Shown here in pieces: positions 9,983 to 22,000 of a DNA stretch of 64,000 nucleotides. The stretch comes from Deroplatys truncata. Taxonomy: Eukaryota; Arthropoda; Insecta; Mantodea; Mantidae. Position numbers and translations under genes: made by a program. The stretch is from NCBI GenBank assembly GCA_030765065.1, contig CM060980.1, forward strand, positions 63,658,364 to 63,722,363, read 5' to 3'. Below the pieces are notes generated by a model. The model saw only the letters and a program-made list of their open reading frames with translations. It was not told the DNA's origin and made no database searches. Numbering within the stretch: position 1 is the first letter of the stretch; every line of letters starts with the position of its first letter.

Positions 9983-10862
9983 AACAAATTTGTGTTACAT
10001 TCACATGACTTTCTCTATCCTCTAGCGCTTATTAGTGCGTATACAAATTGTTCTTAGTAGTTTATCTTCGCTTCTTTATTTTAATCAAGATATTTTTTTT
10101 TCGAAACAGCTACATTATACATTTCGTTGTAAAAACAAAGGGAAGAGCGATAGTCAAATATTTTAGAACTGGACGCTATATGCTGGCCTTAAAATTCCAT
10201 ACTCTTTCTATGACATCACGAGAAACAACTAATAATGAAAGGACTTGAAAAAGAATGACAAAAGTATTGAACAATTCGAACAATTAATAACAAATATCTC
10301 GAAAATGACTGACACCACAAAAAAGTTATTTGAAATAAATTCTGTGTTTAAGGAGACCTACATTTTTTGTGTAGTATGTTTTCGTCTATTGTTTAACTTT
10401 ACCAGTTATACAAGATTATACAAAATTTCTTCCGAATGAAGTGGACTTCACAGGTTATTTCCAGAAAATTCAAGATATTCATTTTATTTATCATGTAAAT
10501 ATCCTTAATTATGGTATTTTTATCAAAGTCGTTAGAGCTAATTTTTAAAACAAAAAAATTCGATTAAGGTTCCATGTAAAGGGTAGTTGGGGTTGGGAAT
10601 TTTCTTGAAAATCTTCGTTTTGGTATCTTGGAAGATACCCTAAATACCAAGTTTGGTATATATCCTACTTTTCATTTTTGAGTTCTGTTATTCACACACG
10701 CGCACGCGCAAGCACGCGCGCGGAGTCATTTTCTAAAGCTAATTTTTTGGGTTTCAGGGGCTTCAAAGCATGTACGAGATTTCCGGTGAAACCTCAGAAT
10801 CGAGTTTTTGGGTGGAATGCAGTACCTTTCCTACCTGCTAGGTACTTGGTAGAGAAAGTAAA
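9983..10862 (+). repeat. Family A repeat, full-length plus copy
   Basis: It runs from the ttgtgttacattcacatgac block to ggtagagaaagtaaac, about 880 bp, with all internal blocks in order. The internal CA slot at 10692-10722 has become a mixed CA/CG run. It is a good reference copy of the longer subfamily. Confidence 0.85.
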
Positions 10863-11000
10863 CAAAAAATGTCCAACGAGTACCAAACTTGGTATTCAAT
10901 TTCAATGTCTTCCAAAAATGCGACACGAACATTTTCAAGAAAATCCCTCCACCCAAACTACCCTTTACATGGAACATTTTTAGAATTTTTTTATTTTCGG
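10863..11000 (-). repeat. Family A fragment, minus
   Basis: It contains accaaacttggtattcaatt and aaactaccctttacatggaa, the inverted middle of family A. It forms an inverted repeat with 10570-10660 of the adjoining copy. Confidence 0.75.
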
Positions 11001-12649
11001 AAAAATTACTCGAAACCACTAGTAAATACATCCTTTTATGACTAACATTCTGGTGTACAGGACCTGTAAATGGTTTTTTGTTTTTAGTCCTCTAAGAATT
11101 TAAATTAGGGTGCGTCGGAAAGAACAGCGCTTTTCAAAGATAAAGGAGTTATGGAAATCGGATGAGTGATTTCCGCGCGCGCGCGCACACACACACACAC
11201 ATCTCTTTTATAATCTGCGGTAGATATGGATTTTGGGTACGTACAAAGCATACGCAATCTCAATATTTATATATCTACAAGGGTAATCACGAGAATCCCC
11301 ATTCACAGCGGTCAAAAAAAATTGCCCCTGTTGGCAATTTTTAGCTTTAACATCGTTTAATTGAATAGATCGTATCATCAGATGATGAATAACATCAGGA
11401 AAAGAAAGCGCCAACGCGCTCGAGGTCCTAAAATACTATAGCTTTCTCATATTCCTTATCTTCAAACATCCCTCTGAATGTTTTCTGTCCATTATTATTT
11501 ACAAACTCGTTCTTTGGTAAGAGTTGAATGTTATCACTACTATCAAAATACATTTTCATGTGGAATTGTTGAAACAATGACTATATTTACGCTGAAAATA
11601 CTAGAAGCTGTGAAACATCTAAACTAATAAATTAAAATATATGTTTGTACAATCAGTCGACTGCCTGTTAAGTTCATATCATGGCTAGAGAGGAGGGACA
11701 ATTTTCTTCAAATAATAATTCTTTCCTTTCGTCTAATTTGTGCACAAGATCGAATGAATGAAGGCGCGAATGTTTCAAAAATAAAATGAGAGCAAATCCA
11801 ATATAAATAAGTAACCAATAATGGATGTTTTCTAAACCAGAAGCCGCTATTATGATCTAAAACTTAAAGGCCATTGTATGAATCAAACAGCAAAACAAAA
11901 ACAAAAAAAAATAAAACAGCTGTGTCTCAGCTGAATCAGCCAGCCAAAGGTATTTCCTCTTTTTTAAAGTTATGCAGCCTATTCAGGGACAAACGTGTCC
12001 TAGAACCCTCTTCGTTGCCCATTTTACAGCTCTTTTACCTATTTAGATAGATGAAGGACCCATACTTTGTAAAAAGGCTGTTTAAGGCTGAAGCGAAGTC
12101 AGCCGCATCTATAAAATAAGAGTCCCTTCTACTAGAGCAACATGGCTTTTCTAGCTATTTAAGTATATGTTGCTATACAGTGTACTTTGCTATTCCCCTC
12201 CCAGTTACCTAATAACAGCAACGTTTATCATGGATCCAGTGCTAAAATCTGCAAAAGTGTCATGCCACACAAAAAATAAAATTGATATATCAAACATACC
12301 GTGAACTGTGCCGGGTACATTTGATTAACAAGCTTAAAAATACTAGAAAAACCTTAAATTCAACTAAGAGGCTGCAAGATACAAAGTTTGAAAGTGCAAA
12401 CGGATTTTGCCTAATTATTTAAAAGTTTCTTAGATTCTATGTGCTAAATAGCCTAATTTTATTATGCCCTATGTTCAGTGTCTCGAAATAACATTATCAG
12501 TTCGAATCTTAGGTTAAGTATGCAAGAAATATGCATAATAGGTTAAGTTTTTTTTCCCCGACCTGGATTTTCTTTGGTTATTTCGGCATTAAATATTATC
12601 TATAGCTGCAAATGAGTTACACGGGCTAAGTTAAATAAAAAACAACTGA
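11001..12649. other. Unannotated stretch
   Basis: There is no gene that I can support. It holds a short CG/CA microsatellite at 11176-11202 and A-rich runs near 11890-11915. Confidence 0.55.
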
Positions 12650-13190
12650 TCAGGATGGTTCAGGCGGTTACATCAGTGGCCTGCATTCTGGAGGTCGTAG
12701 GTTCGATTCCCATGGCCGGCGTTTCTGGCCCATGGCTTTTTTCGGGGGTTTCCCCGGGTCACCAGTGCGAATGCTGCGAAGCATCATCACATCTCGCGAT
12801 TCTCTTGCCCCTCCATTTCATCCCATTCTCATTTCACTTCACCTTTCATCTGCTGGGTCTCTTTCAGGGTTGCAAGTGTCGGCGGAAAGTCTCGACGTGT
12901 GCACGGCAGGGAAAAGGATGCCCCAAGGAAACCTTCGTCCCCCGGACTGCGATCGGTCTCCGGGAATGTGTAAACCCACAGGGGGAGAGGCGCCGGCTGC
13001 ACCAGCCGAAGTTCAAATCTGTAAATGGTAGGGACCCTGCCCTCTGCCTGTCGTGCCTCCTGGTCCGGCTGTCCCTTGGCTCCTCTCACCTCATCTCTCC
13101 CTCCAGAGGGCACCCTGTCAGGGGCCTAGGCACAAATGATCTACGTAGTTCGAGGTGCTAAATCCCCCTCCGCTTCTAGTCCTATCCTAT
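12650..13190 (+). mobile_element. Family T: long tRNA-derived SINE, plus copy
   Basis: The head reads ggatggttcaggcggtta, an A-box-like sequence, and 30 bp on it has gtaggttcgattccc, a good B box for RNA polymerase III. A GC-rich body of about 470 bp follows. The head arrangement recurs on the minus strand at 33.6 kb and 41.8 kb. The 168-codon frame across it has no family features and is a by-product of the GC-rich body. Confidence 0.65.
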
Positions 13191-13767
13191 CCTTGGTAAA
13201 CAAAATAATCAAATCTAATGTTTGTGGTGTTCTCTAAGCGCTCATGATGAACAATTAACAGGTATCTAAGGGTACTCGATGCCGATTTTTGACAAAAGTT
13301 AATTTTTTTACAGAAAAAAAGCTCAAGCACTGTAGAATCAGAACCCAAAAATGCTTTTGCTCTTCTGATCATTTCGATGCCCAAACACCATGTTTAAATG
13401 ACAAGCGTGCACATAGAGCATCAAATTTTGCTTTCTCGTTATCTTGTTTTCTTACATTCTTACATTTCTTCAGTTTCTTTCAAACTACCAGTGTACGTTC
13501 ATTGAAGGTGGATGAAGAGACGTTAAGAGCCACTTCTTGATATGAGACGGCTTTGAGAGAGGGCTTTGCTCTGCTCTGGCTCTGCAGTATTAAGTTGACA
13601 GTGGTATGGAGTAGTTCAGTTATTAAGAGTTATTTATTATTTTGTCCTGTATTTAGTCACAAAGTATATTATGGCTTAGTATATGCTTTTTACTGTGCAG
13701 CGTGTATTTATTTGTGATTCGTATGTGTTAATTCAGTCAGCTTGCCAAGTGAAAATGTTTAATATTT
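13191..13767. repeat. Spacer containing family H repeat copy 1
   Basis: Segment 13262-13555 matches 42650-42962 in order: a ttaatttttttacagaaaaa block, gatgcccaaacacc, and a final block with gaaggtggatgaagagacg. Identity is moderate. The class is unknown. The remaining sequence up to the transposase remnant shows nothing recognisable. Confidence 0.5.
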
Positions 13768-14361
13768 TTCTCGGACGAGGCGTGGTTCCACCTTCATATA
13801 AAAGTGTGTACACAAAATGATCGTTCTTGGAGCTCTGGCAAACCTAATGTGTTTATAAAGTACCCTTCCGTGACGAAAAAATTGGTGTGTGGGTGCGCCA
13901 TGAGTGGAGAAAGAGTTATAGTGTCAATTTTTTTTCGATTTAACAGTTGACGTCCCTACATACGAATACAATTTTGTCCCATTTTTTAGAGAATTATCAG
14001 ACAGGAAGCGTGATTTTGCCTTTTATTCAACAAGACTCGCCACAGCTCATACGGCCAGCATTTTATGAGAACAATTAAAAGCGTGTTTGAAGACAGAATT
14101 ATTAGTAGAGATTTGTGGCCTCCTCGGTCCCCCGATCTAAACCTTTGCGATTTCTATCTTTGGGATAAATTAAAACGAAGTGTCCATGACAAACCCACAA
14201 ACCTTAGAAGAATTAAAACAAAATATCCGCCAGGAAATTGCCAGCATTTCTCAATGTGAACTACGGCGAGTGATGGATAGTTCCCTAAAGAGTTGCCTAA
14301 AGTATATGGATAAAAGTATATGGTGGCACGATGGTGGTCAGTTTCAGCAGCTCCTTTCATA
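13768..14361 (+). pseudogene. Tc1/mariner-superfamily transposase remnant (catalytic domain)
   Basis: The first frame reads FSDEAWFHLHIKV and CAMSGERVIVSIFF, the start of a DDE transposase catalytic domain with the first acidic residue in SDEAWF. Near 14020-14040 two overlapping frames give PFFRELSD and FIQQD, showing a frameshift at the second Asp block. From 14065 the frame gives WPPRSPDLNLCDFYLW, the third catalytic block. After another shift it gives NPQTLEELKQNIRQEIASIS up to the stop at 14359-14361. The N-terminal helix-turn-helix part is absent. In the intact family this enzyme cuts and pastes the element at TA sites in the nucleus. At least three frame breaks make this copy dead. No terminal inverted repeats were found. 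Confidence 0.85.
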
Positions 14362-15574
14362 AATTTGGTAAAAAAAAGCCTTTAAAAGTAGTTTTAAAAA
14401 TGTTGTATGGTTTCATCCGCGCAAATCTATGATAGCCACAAACTGCAACAAATTAAATTGAGTCTTATTTATAGACGCTCTTTTAACTACTATGGTTCTT
14501 AGCATCCCATTCTATACTGGATGTGAAAGACGGAAATCAGAGGCCACTTTATCAGGTTTGAGGTTCTTTTACGTGGCGTAAATCTACGACACTGGGCCAC
14601 CGGCTTTGCAACGAGCGCCGGTAACGCGAACAGGAAAGACGCCGCGCAGCCGGTTCTTAGTTTATTGGCTCTCTCGGTATAATCTGCGAGCTGCATAGAT
14701 ACAGAACACTAGGGGTGACTGATTCATCGGGCAAAAAATATAAATATTAGATAATTTAGATTTCAATTCCAATGAAGTATCACTTAAAACAAGGTTTTCA
14801 CTATTTAGGAATTAAGATGCGACATCGTCAATTTTCTGTAGTTCTCGTTTTGCCAAAAACTACTAGCCCCTTATAGCGGAACAAGCTAAACAATGTTGCG
14901 TAATTCAATAGTTCTCTAAGGAACTCATCAGAAATAAAGTCAGTCTGCTGTTTGAAGTAAATGAACCTCCGCTGAATAGAAGGTGGGAAGCTTCAGACGC
15001 CACGTCGCTGAACGAACTGCCTCCAGGAGTCCAAGTGTTTTAGCCATATTTTTCCTTCCAAGCCTCAAAACATATATGTCTATAGCTATCCTCGTTTTGT
15101 ACCCTTCTACCAGATAATTCTTCTCTTTCTTGCTGCAAGAGTTTCATTTGTCTCTTTCTCAGTGCTCTCCTACCCATTTACCCTTGACATTGCTCCTTCA
15201 AAGATGTACCTACTCACCATAGATGCCTCCTCGGTCCTTTACGACAAATACCACAGAGATACTTCGGTGCTTTTGTATCTCAAATTCTGCATCGAAACAA
15301 ATTTTCACTGACGTTTCTAAATGTGAAAATCACTGCGACTGTGTCTTGATATACCCCATAAGACCTTGATCTGCAGTTTACCGCACACTCTGTCCAACTT
15401 CTCTTGTAAACTGATTTTTATTCCACTTGCCTTATATGCCTTGAGGATGCTGCTCTCCCATGCGCTATCTTCACCGACTGACTGAATGCTCTCTTCAGTC
15501 TCCAGCAACTAACTTCAGCCGACAACTTGGCGTTGTGCAAGGGCTTCCATTTATGTTGTCCCCGCAGCTTTCGG
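14362..15574. other. Spacer with a decayed SINE piece
   Basis: Apart from the family D piece at 14462-14609 there is no recognisable element. A 63-codon minus frame at 15317-15508 has plausible codon use, but there is no domain that I know and no clear splice context. Confidence 0.4.
14462..14609 (-). mobile_element. Family D SINE, 5'-truncated minus copy
   Basis: It carries the family's tail (ttatttatagacgctctttt) and the body blocks cttagcatcccattctata and gtaaatctacgacac. The tRNA-like head is missing. Confidence 0.75.
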
Positions 15575-16321
15575 AGGCATTCTACTAGCCTTCACACATG
15601 AGTATGTAGATCAAGGAGGAGGTACGTGTATCCGTTTACCTTTTCGCGCATGTAGTGACGTCCTGTTTTGTTTTACGTGCACAGTTCTAGATTATTCACA
15701 TATGAATTTATAGTTTGATCAATAGCTTTATACTTCATCACTTATAATAACCATGTTAAAACCATATATAACTAAATAAAGCAATGGCTTGCACAATATT
15801 TCCAGGAAAAATATTTTAAATAGCAACAATGTGAAGCTGATATATATTATACTTCTTAATCTCAAGAGGACACATTCATTAGCCATTATTAGACTCACCT
15901 GTCCAATCTAAATATAGACTAAATAAAGCATTGTTTTGCACAATTTCATAATTAAAAAGTATTTTTATGAAAGCATAATGTAAAACTGAAGCAAACTATA
16001 CCTTTTACTCTCAAAGTAAACAACAATACCTGATTTAGCTGCCTAAATATGTGTTTCAGTTTTAAATTATGCTGCCATTAAAAATACATTTTCATGAAGA
16101 AATTGTGCAGAACCGGGTTTTATTTAGTTACATATAATAACCATGTTTAAATATATAAGTGATGATGAGTAAAGCTCTTGCTCAAAGTTATATATTCATA
16201 TGTGAATAATCTAGAATTGTGCACGTAAAACAGGACGCCAGTGCATGCCCGAAAAGGTAAACGGATACACGCACCTCCTCCTTGCAGTACATACTCACAT
16301 GTGAAGGCCAGTAGGATGCCT
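15575..16321. mobile_element. 747-bp fold-back element with long inverted arms
   Basis: The outer 130 bp of each end are inverted copies of each other at roughly 85-90 percent identity: 15575-15707 against 16194-16321. Shared words include gtatccgtttaccttttcg and attctagattattcacata-type sequence. The symmetry continues inward with lower identity: taaccatgttaaaaccatat on the left has its inverse near 16120-16160. The arms are therefore near 250 bp each. A central segment repeats the actaaataaagca block once more. No reading frame is present. A non-autonomous DNA transposon of fold-back type is the likely class. No target-site duplication was clear. Confidence 0.8.
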
Positions 16322-16694
16322 CACAGGATTAATGGATACGAGTGCACATCCTGCTGTACCACCTTGTCTAAAAGCAAACTAATTGATGTCTAGACAGGAA
16401 TTCTTAATCAGTTTCTTTAGGTTATCTACGCTCAAGCTATTATCACTACAATGAATGCAAAACAACAGAGAACGAAGGTCAGTGACAGGCAGGCAAAAAC
16501 CGGTCCGAGTGCTGTCTGCAAACACCAAAATACTGTACGTGTAATGCGGGATGCTTTGTTGCCTGCGATGTGCCTGCCTATAATACAGTGACAGCTCAAC
16601 CTTATTTCTTTCTGTCCTGGCTTTAATGCTTAGAAATTCCTATGCCTGATGATGCCTATCCCAACTCATTTGTGTTTATCCTCAGTAGTTAAGT
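16322..16694. other. Unannotated stretch
   Basis: Nothing recognisable between the fold-back element and the small inverted-repeat element that follows. Confidence 0.5.
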
Positions 16695-16864
16695 CCCCTC
16701 TTTAAGCAAGTGGATTAACGATAATCCTGCCACTAGGTGGCGTTGGTGTCGCGTTAATACGTCTTAATCCGGTGGGTTAATGTGGATTAGTGGGATTGGC
16801 GGTAACTTTGAAAAGCTGCCACTAGCGGTGAGGATTAAGGATAATCCGTTTGCTTAAAGAGGGG
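16695..16864. mobile_element. 170-bp MITE-like inverted-repeat element (family G unit)
   Basis: The left end is cccctctttaagcaagtgga. The right end is the inverse of cccctctttaagcaaacgga. The first 15 positions match exactly and partial matching continues for about 35 bp. The interior word gtggcg-ttggtgtcgcg and the ggattaaggataatcc end recur at 21170-21300 and 21480-21570. No gene is present. Confidence 0.65.
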
Positions 16865-17428
16865 CTATGAGGTAAAGAAGTGAGGGTGGATGGATTGGCA
16901 CTGACTGAGAAGTTTATGGATAAAAGAGGATGATTGGAAATCGAGAGGAGGATATTGGATTGATTGGACAAAGAAATATGAAAATGAACAGGAAATTAAT
17001 GTGACGGATTAAGAGGAGCGGGGGTCAGCGAGGTGTTGTGCGTGCGGAGTCGGGGACCTGAAAGAGGGAAAAGATGGCGATTGAGGTATAAAAAGTGAGT
17101 ATAACAGGAGGTGACGTGGAGTTTAGCGATTGGCAAAAATTAGACGAGATGTTATTGGTGGAGGAACAAACTAAATGGTGTGGATTGGAGGAAATCAAAT
17201 GCGCCGTGATTGGATAAACGAATGACTGGTGAGAATAGATAGTATTGTGGATGGAAGAGAAGATATAAAAGGAAACGATGAGGTTGAAAAGAAATGATTA
17301 GGATGATTGCTATAGTGTTGATAATAGTGGGAATTGCTAGCGCGGAGAGGAGTTGTGTTAGTTTTGGGAGGTGTGGGTTGGATTGACGAGACGAGTCATT
17401 TGGAAAGTGTGACAAGATGTGATAAGGA
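16865..17428. repeat. Family G left part, rich in GATTGG words
   Basis: The sequence has many gattgg/gattggtgg words (for example near 16955, 17130, 17155, 17180 and 17205). The same composition and words return at 20930-21480, on the other side of the LINE insertion, so the LINE probably split a larger element. No conserved reading frame was found. Confidence 0.5.
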
Positions 17429-19838
17429 TTACGAATTGTTGCCTAACTGCACTTCAGGAGGGTGTCGTTGGGAGATGGAGCCACCTGAGTTCCAGATGGC
17501 GTCTCCCGACTGGTACCATACCAGGACAGAGTCCTTTGCTGGTTGGATGATGGGGTTAGTGGAAGGGACTGTGGGTGAACGGTGGTGTGTTTGTGAATTC
17601 AGGATTATCCTGGGTGTAGGGGATGGGTTCCAGGTAGTAGGAAATTGGGTTTGTTGTTTGTTTAGGAGTTTTAGGGTAGGTTCTGTAGGATGATTATATG
17701 TGGGTATACACATTTTTTGAGGTGTATTTAGTGCCTACCAAGCACAAGTCTGGGTCGCTTGTAGCGCTCCCCGGGGTCGATGTCATACTCCCGAGGCCGC
17801 GGATGAGGGCATTAAAGCTGTGAGGTAGGGAGTCATAGAACTTTTGGGAGAGGGAGAGGATATAGTCTGTTAGGGTGGGGATATGTAGGTCTCGATGGAT
17901 ACCGTTGTTGGGGATGTACCAGTCGGCGTTGACGGCGGTACGGAGGAAGCGGTTCTGAAGGGTTTGAAGGCGTTGGAGGTGGGTTTTAGCTGCAATTCCC
18001 CAGACTTGGCAGGCGTATGTGAGAGCAGGGCGGAGCACCTGCTTGTACAGGAGCACTTTGTTGCGTACAGACATTGCCGAATTTCTATTGTACAGAGGGT
18101 ACATCATTGCCATCCTACGGTTGAGTTTGGATGCCAGTTCCTCTATGTATGGTTTCCATGTTAGTTTGTGGTCCAACGTGACGCCTAGGTATTTAGCCTG
18201 TGTTGTCCATCTCACGGATCCACCGGCTAGTTGGAGTTCGGGCACGTCATCCAGTTGTTGCTTTCGGGTGAAGGTGACGGCTTGCGATTTAGTGGCGTTT
18301 ACTTTTAGGCGCCACATGTTGAACCACGTGGTGAGGTTGTCGGCATAGCTTTGTAGTCGTTGTACCGCTACCCTGTGCTTCAGGGAAGCAGAGGCGATGG
18401 CGGTGTCGTCGGCGAATTGGAACATGGTACACCCTGGGTAAGATGGCAATGTATTAATAAATACCAAAAAGAGAAGCGGGCCGAGGACACTGCCTTGAGG
18501 GACCCCTGCATGGATGGGACGTGAGGCAGATGTAACTTCCTCTTTGGAAACACTGAAGGATCGGTTTTGGAGGTAGGAGTGGACTAAGTGGATTAGAGGG
18601 GATGGGATGTTATACTGTATTAGACGATGCAGGAGACCCTCGTGCCAGACAGTGTCAAAGGCGCGTGTTATGTCTAAAAATAGTGCCACAACAAAGTGCC
18701 TGTTGTTGAATGCCGTGATGATGTTGTCCACCAGCCGTAGAAGTTGGTGGACGGTGGAATGCAGTCGGCGAAAACCAAACTGCTCTGGTCTCAGCACTTG
18801 TAGTGTGTCCAGTGATTGTTGTAGTCTTTGTTGCACAACCTTTTCAAAAAGCTTGCTGATGGCCGGGAGGAGGCTGATGGGGCGGTAGCCCTCTGGAGAG
18901 GAGGCGTTCTTCCCGGGCTTCGGCAATACGATGATTTTGGCGTGCTTCCAGGATGTGAGGAAGTACGCCAATCGCAGCAGTGTATTGAAAAGGTGTGCAA
19001 GCAACTCCAGCCAATCCCGCGGGAGGGCCTGTAGCGCCGCATAGGGGATGGTGTCATACCCTGTCGCCTTGTACGGGGCGACGTTGGAGAGCAGGTGGCG
19101 AAGCTCTTCCACTGAAGTGGGGGCTACAACGTCCAGGGGGAATGGCCTTGACAGGAAGTGCTGGACCTCTGTGTTGACCTGGTGGATGTGATCAACATTG
19201 CAGATTTCCGCCGGGTGAAATGTGGTCTCCAGCTATTCCGCCATCAACTCCACCTTCTCTCTGGCGGACTGTGCCAGGCGGGTGCCCAGGATGAGGGGTT
19301 TGTCCTGTGAGGGAATGCACAAAACGGCTTTGGACATTCGCCAGAGGGATTGGTCCTCTGTATCGGGATGAGAGACGACGCTCCCACTCCTCGTTGGCGT
19401 GGTCCGTTAGCTCCATTTTGAGGCTCCGCTGTAGACGGTTGTACTCCCTTCTGTCCTGGGGGAGCCGGTGTGCTGGGCACGACGGCGCGCCCTGTTCTTT
19501 GAGGCGATGAGCTCCCGAAGGTGACATGGTAGCTTCCGCGTGGTTTGTGACTTCCGCCGTGCAGGAGGTGATGCCTGCTGAATTGCTGATGCTATGGAGG
19601 CTGTGATTTTCGTTGCCAGAGCGTCGGCTTCCTGCCCCGTGGGGCAGGGCTCCAAGGCTGCTGGCGTTGCTGCCATGATTTTGGTGAACTCTCGCCAGGG
19701 TATGTGTCTGGGATTGGGAAGGAGTCGTTGAGTTTTAAAGGAGGGGCGGGAGGCAAAGAGCAATAGGATGGGGTAACTTCCGTGGTATCCCGGAAGGGTA
19801 GTGGGTGTAGGTTTGGCTCTGATTTTATTAACTTGGGG
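17429..19838 (-). mobile_element. 5'-truncated non-LTR retrotransposon (LINE)
   Basis: It spans a probable 3' UTR (17429-17693), the reverse-transcriptase reading frame and a fragment of the upstream endonuclease end (to about 19838). The 5' part of the element is absent. No poly(A) tract is visible at the 3' end and no clear target-site duplication was found, so the outer limits are approximate. The flanks on both sides are the same GATTGG-rich family G sequence. Confidence 0.8.
17694..19838 (-). pseudogene. LINE ORF2 pseudogene: endonuclease end plus reverse transcriptase
   Basis: The long open part, 19112-17694, has 472 codons and carries a reverse transcriptase with the usual blocks in order: GYRPISLLP (75-83), LDITRAFD (146-153), GVPQGSVLGPLLF (203-215) and the catalytic FADD (233-236). 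A C-terminal region follows with HRDLHIPTLTDY. The true frame extends upstream of 19112, through TFHPAEICNVD, to an in-frame TAG at 19233-19235. Beyond that, QDKPLILGTRLAQ and DQSLWRMSKAVL are in the same frame. Frameshifts near 19375 and near 19455 separate this from the linker and the end of the endonuclease domain (GYHGSYPIL near 19780). The protein would reverse-transcribe its own RNA at a nicked chromosomal target. The layout resembles jockey-like elements, but clade assignment needs a phylogeny. The copy is dead but fairly young, since the RT part is uninterrupted. Confidence 0.92.
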
Positions 19839-22000
19839 ACACTTAAGAAGATATATAATCGTTTATATTTTAATGCTTTTATTGGTAAGAAAAAATAAAA
19901 ATTGAGATACTATTTGAGGTCACATGTTATATCTTTTATTTTAACTCTTAAGAAAAATAACTTTGCAAGATGCGGCGAGATAAGCGCTGGGTTTTTGGTT
20001 TTAATTAGTGATTTAGCTGCGGACACACTCAAAAGCTGTGATAGTGATAAGCAGCTTGAAAAAGATCGGAGGCGATAACGAGTTTCCTTAAGAGAAGGTG
20101 CTGTAAAAAAGGATATATTGTGGAGACAAGATACTTTTATAAGTATATCGCAATTTATATTAACTTTACGCACAAGAGGTTTATCTGAAGTGAGAGTATA
20201 GCAAGTAATGTAACGAAAAGAGATTTAAAATACGCAGTACACGCGTATTTATTTTTAAAACACATTAAAACCAACAGCGATATTTAGATGACTTATGCTG
20301 AGATGATAGAGATTATAGACGTTGAACGCCGCGAAAACAAAGAATATTTTACAGCTGGAAAAGCCAGTAGCGGAAGAATTAAAATAAAAATAAAAACAAA
20401 AGCAAGAATATAGAAAAGACCCATGGCAGGTATAAGTATAAGAAATGTGTAAATGTGGAGTGTGCACCAGGGAAACCTAAAATTTAAACTTTTGTTCAAG
20501 TACAGTATGCGAAGAAATGCTTGGCTGTGCTAGAATTGCACAAGCATACCGCACAGGCAAATTGTGTAAAACACGCGCATTGGGAAAGCTTTGGAAAAAT
20601 AAAACTAATGATGAGATAAGCTTCTATTAAACAGCAGATAAATGGTAAAGCCAAATTACGATATAATGTAAATAAGCACGGCCCTGTTGACACTTTGCAT
20701 GTAGATATGCACACACACACTAAAACATGCAAAGACAGCAGTGTAAGAATTAAATTAAAAATAGAAAAACGAAAAGCAAGAACGCAAAAATATTCATACC
20801 TGTTTGGACTACATATAGGGCTGAGCAGCGATAGGTGGGAGCAGCGAGGTAATGAACACACGGAATTCTGTGAATGAAAGACTGAAAAAATGGCGTTTGA
20901 GGAATAAAAAGTAGACTAAGAAGTCACGTGGAGGGATATGATTGGAGAAAATAAGATGATGTGAGATTGGTGGATAATATGAAATAACGAGATGTAATAG
21001 GCTAAAAATAAGAACGAAAGTGATTGGTGGAAGCAGTAGACAAGAATATGTATCGGAAAAGATAACCGCAAATGCGAATGGAATTTGGGCAAAGATGTAT
21101 GAAATAAATGTGGGTGCCACGTGATATAGAGGAGCTGAGCGCACAGGTGGAAGTTGAGGTAGCGAGAATGCTGCAGCTAGGTGGCGTTAGTGATGCGAGA
21201 ATTTTGTTTTAACACGTGGATTAAGACGGATTAAGAGATTTGACGTTCAAGATTGAAAAAGGTGTGCACTACCGATGAGGATTACGGATAAAATGAAATA
21301 ACGAGATGTGATAGGTTAAAATAAGAACGATAGTGATTGGTGGAAGCAGTAGAGAAGAATAGGAAAGGAAAAGGATAACCGGAAATGACGATGAGAATTT
21401 TGGCAAACATGTGTGATATAAATGTGGGTGCCACGTGATATAGAGGAGCTGAGCGCACAGGCGGAAGTTGAAGTGGTGAATAGGTGACGCTAGTGACGCA
21501 ATAATTTGTTTGAATACGTGGATTAAGACGGATTAAGGGACTTCACAGCAAGATTGGGATTATGGATAATATGCTCAATGCGGGGCACTTTTTTTTTGAT
21601 GCCGCTATTGGTAAGAAAAAACGAAAATTGAGATGTTTAATTTGGGGTACCTTTTTATTGTTAGACTAATTCTTAAGAAAAATAACTTTGCAAGCTGCGG
21701 CGAGATAAAGATTTGGGTTAGTTTTTAATTAATGATTTAGCTGCGAGAAGAGTCGGAAGCTGTGGTACTTATAAGCATCTTTAAAAAAAGTATAGGAAGA
21801 TAACGAGGTTGAAGAAAGATGGTTTGTGGGATGGACTTTATCGTTGGGCGCCGTATTGAGTCGGCTTCTTTGGGTGTTGTCTTCGTTGGGCGCCTTAGTG
21901 GGATGGACTTATTGTGTGTTTTCCTTTTATGTACGGTATCGGTGTTTTTGTAGGGGGAAAAGGAAAAGGTATCGGTGAAATGTCGGAAGAGCATGGATAC
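19839..22000. repeat. Family G right part with local direct duplications
   Basis: Two internal duplications are clear. Segment 19870-20075 (tattggtaagaaaaaataaa, gaaaaataactttgcaag, gatttagctgcg) matches 21605-21790. Segment 20990-21165 (gtgattggtggaagcagtag, gtgggtgccacgtgatatag) matches 21295-21475. Copies of the small unit with gtggattaagacggattaag occur at 21215-21240 and 21515-21540. No reading frame stands out. Confidence 0.65.

Noticed and set aside
12655-13161. 168-codon plus frame and overlapping frames
   Set aside because: They lie within a tRNA-headed SINE. The GC-rich body opens several frames on both strands, none with a domain.
17334-17693. 119-codon plus frame opposite the LINE 3' region
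   Set aside because: It overlaps the probable LINE 3' UTR on the other strand and shows no domain.
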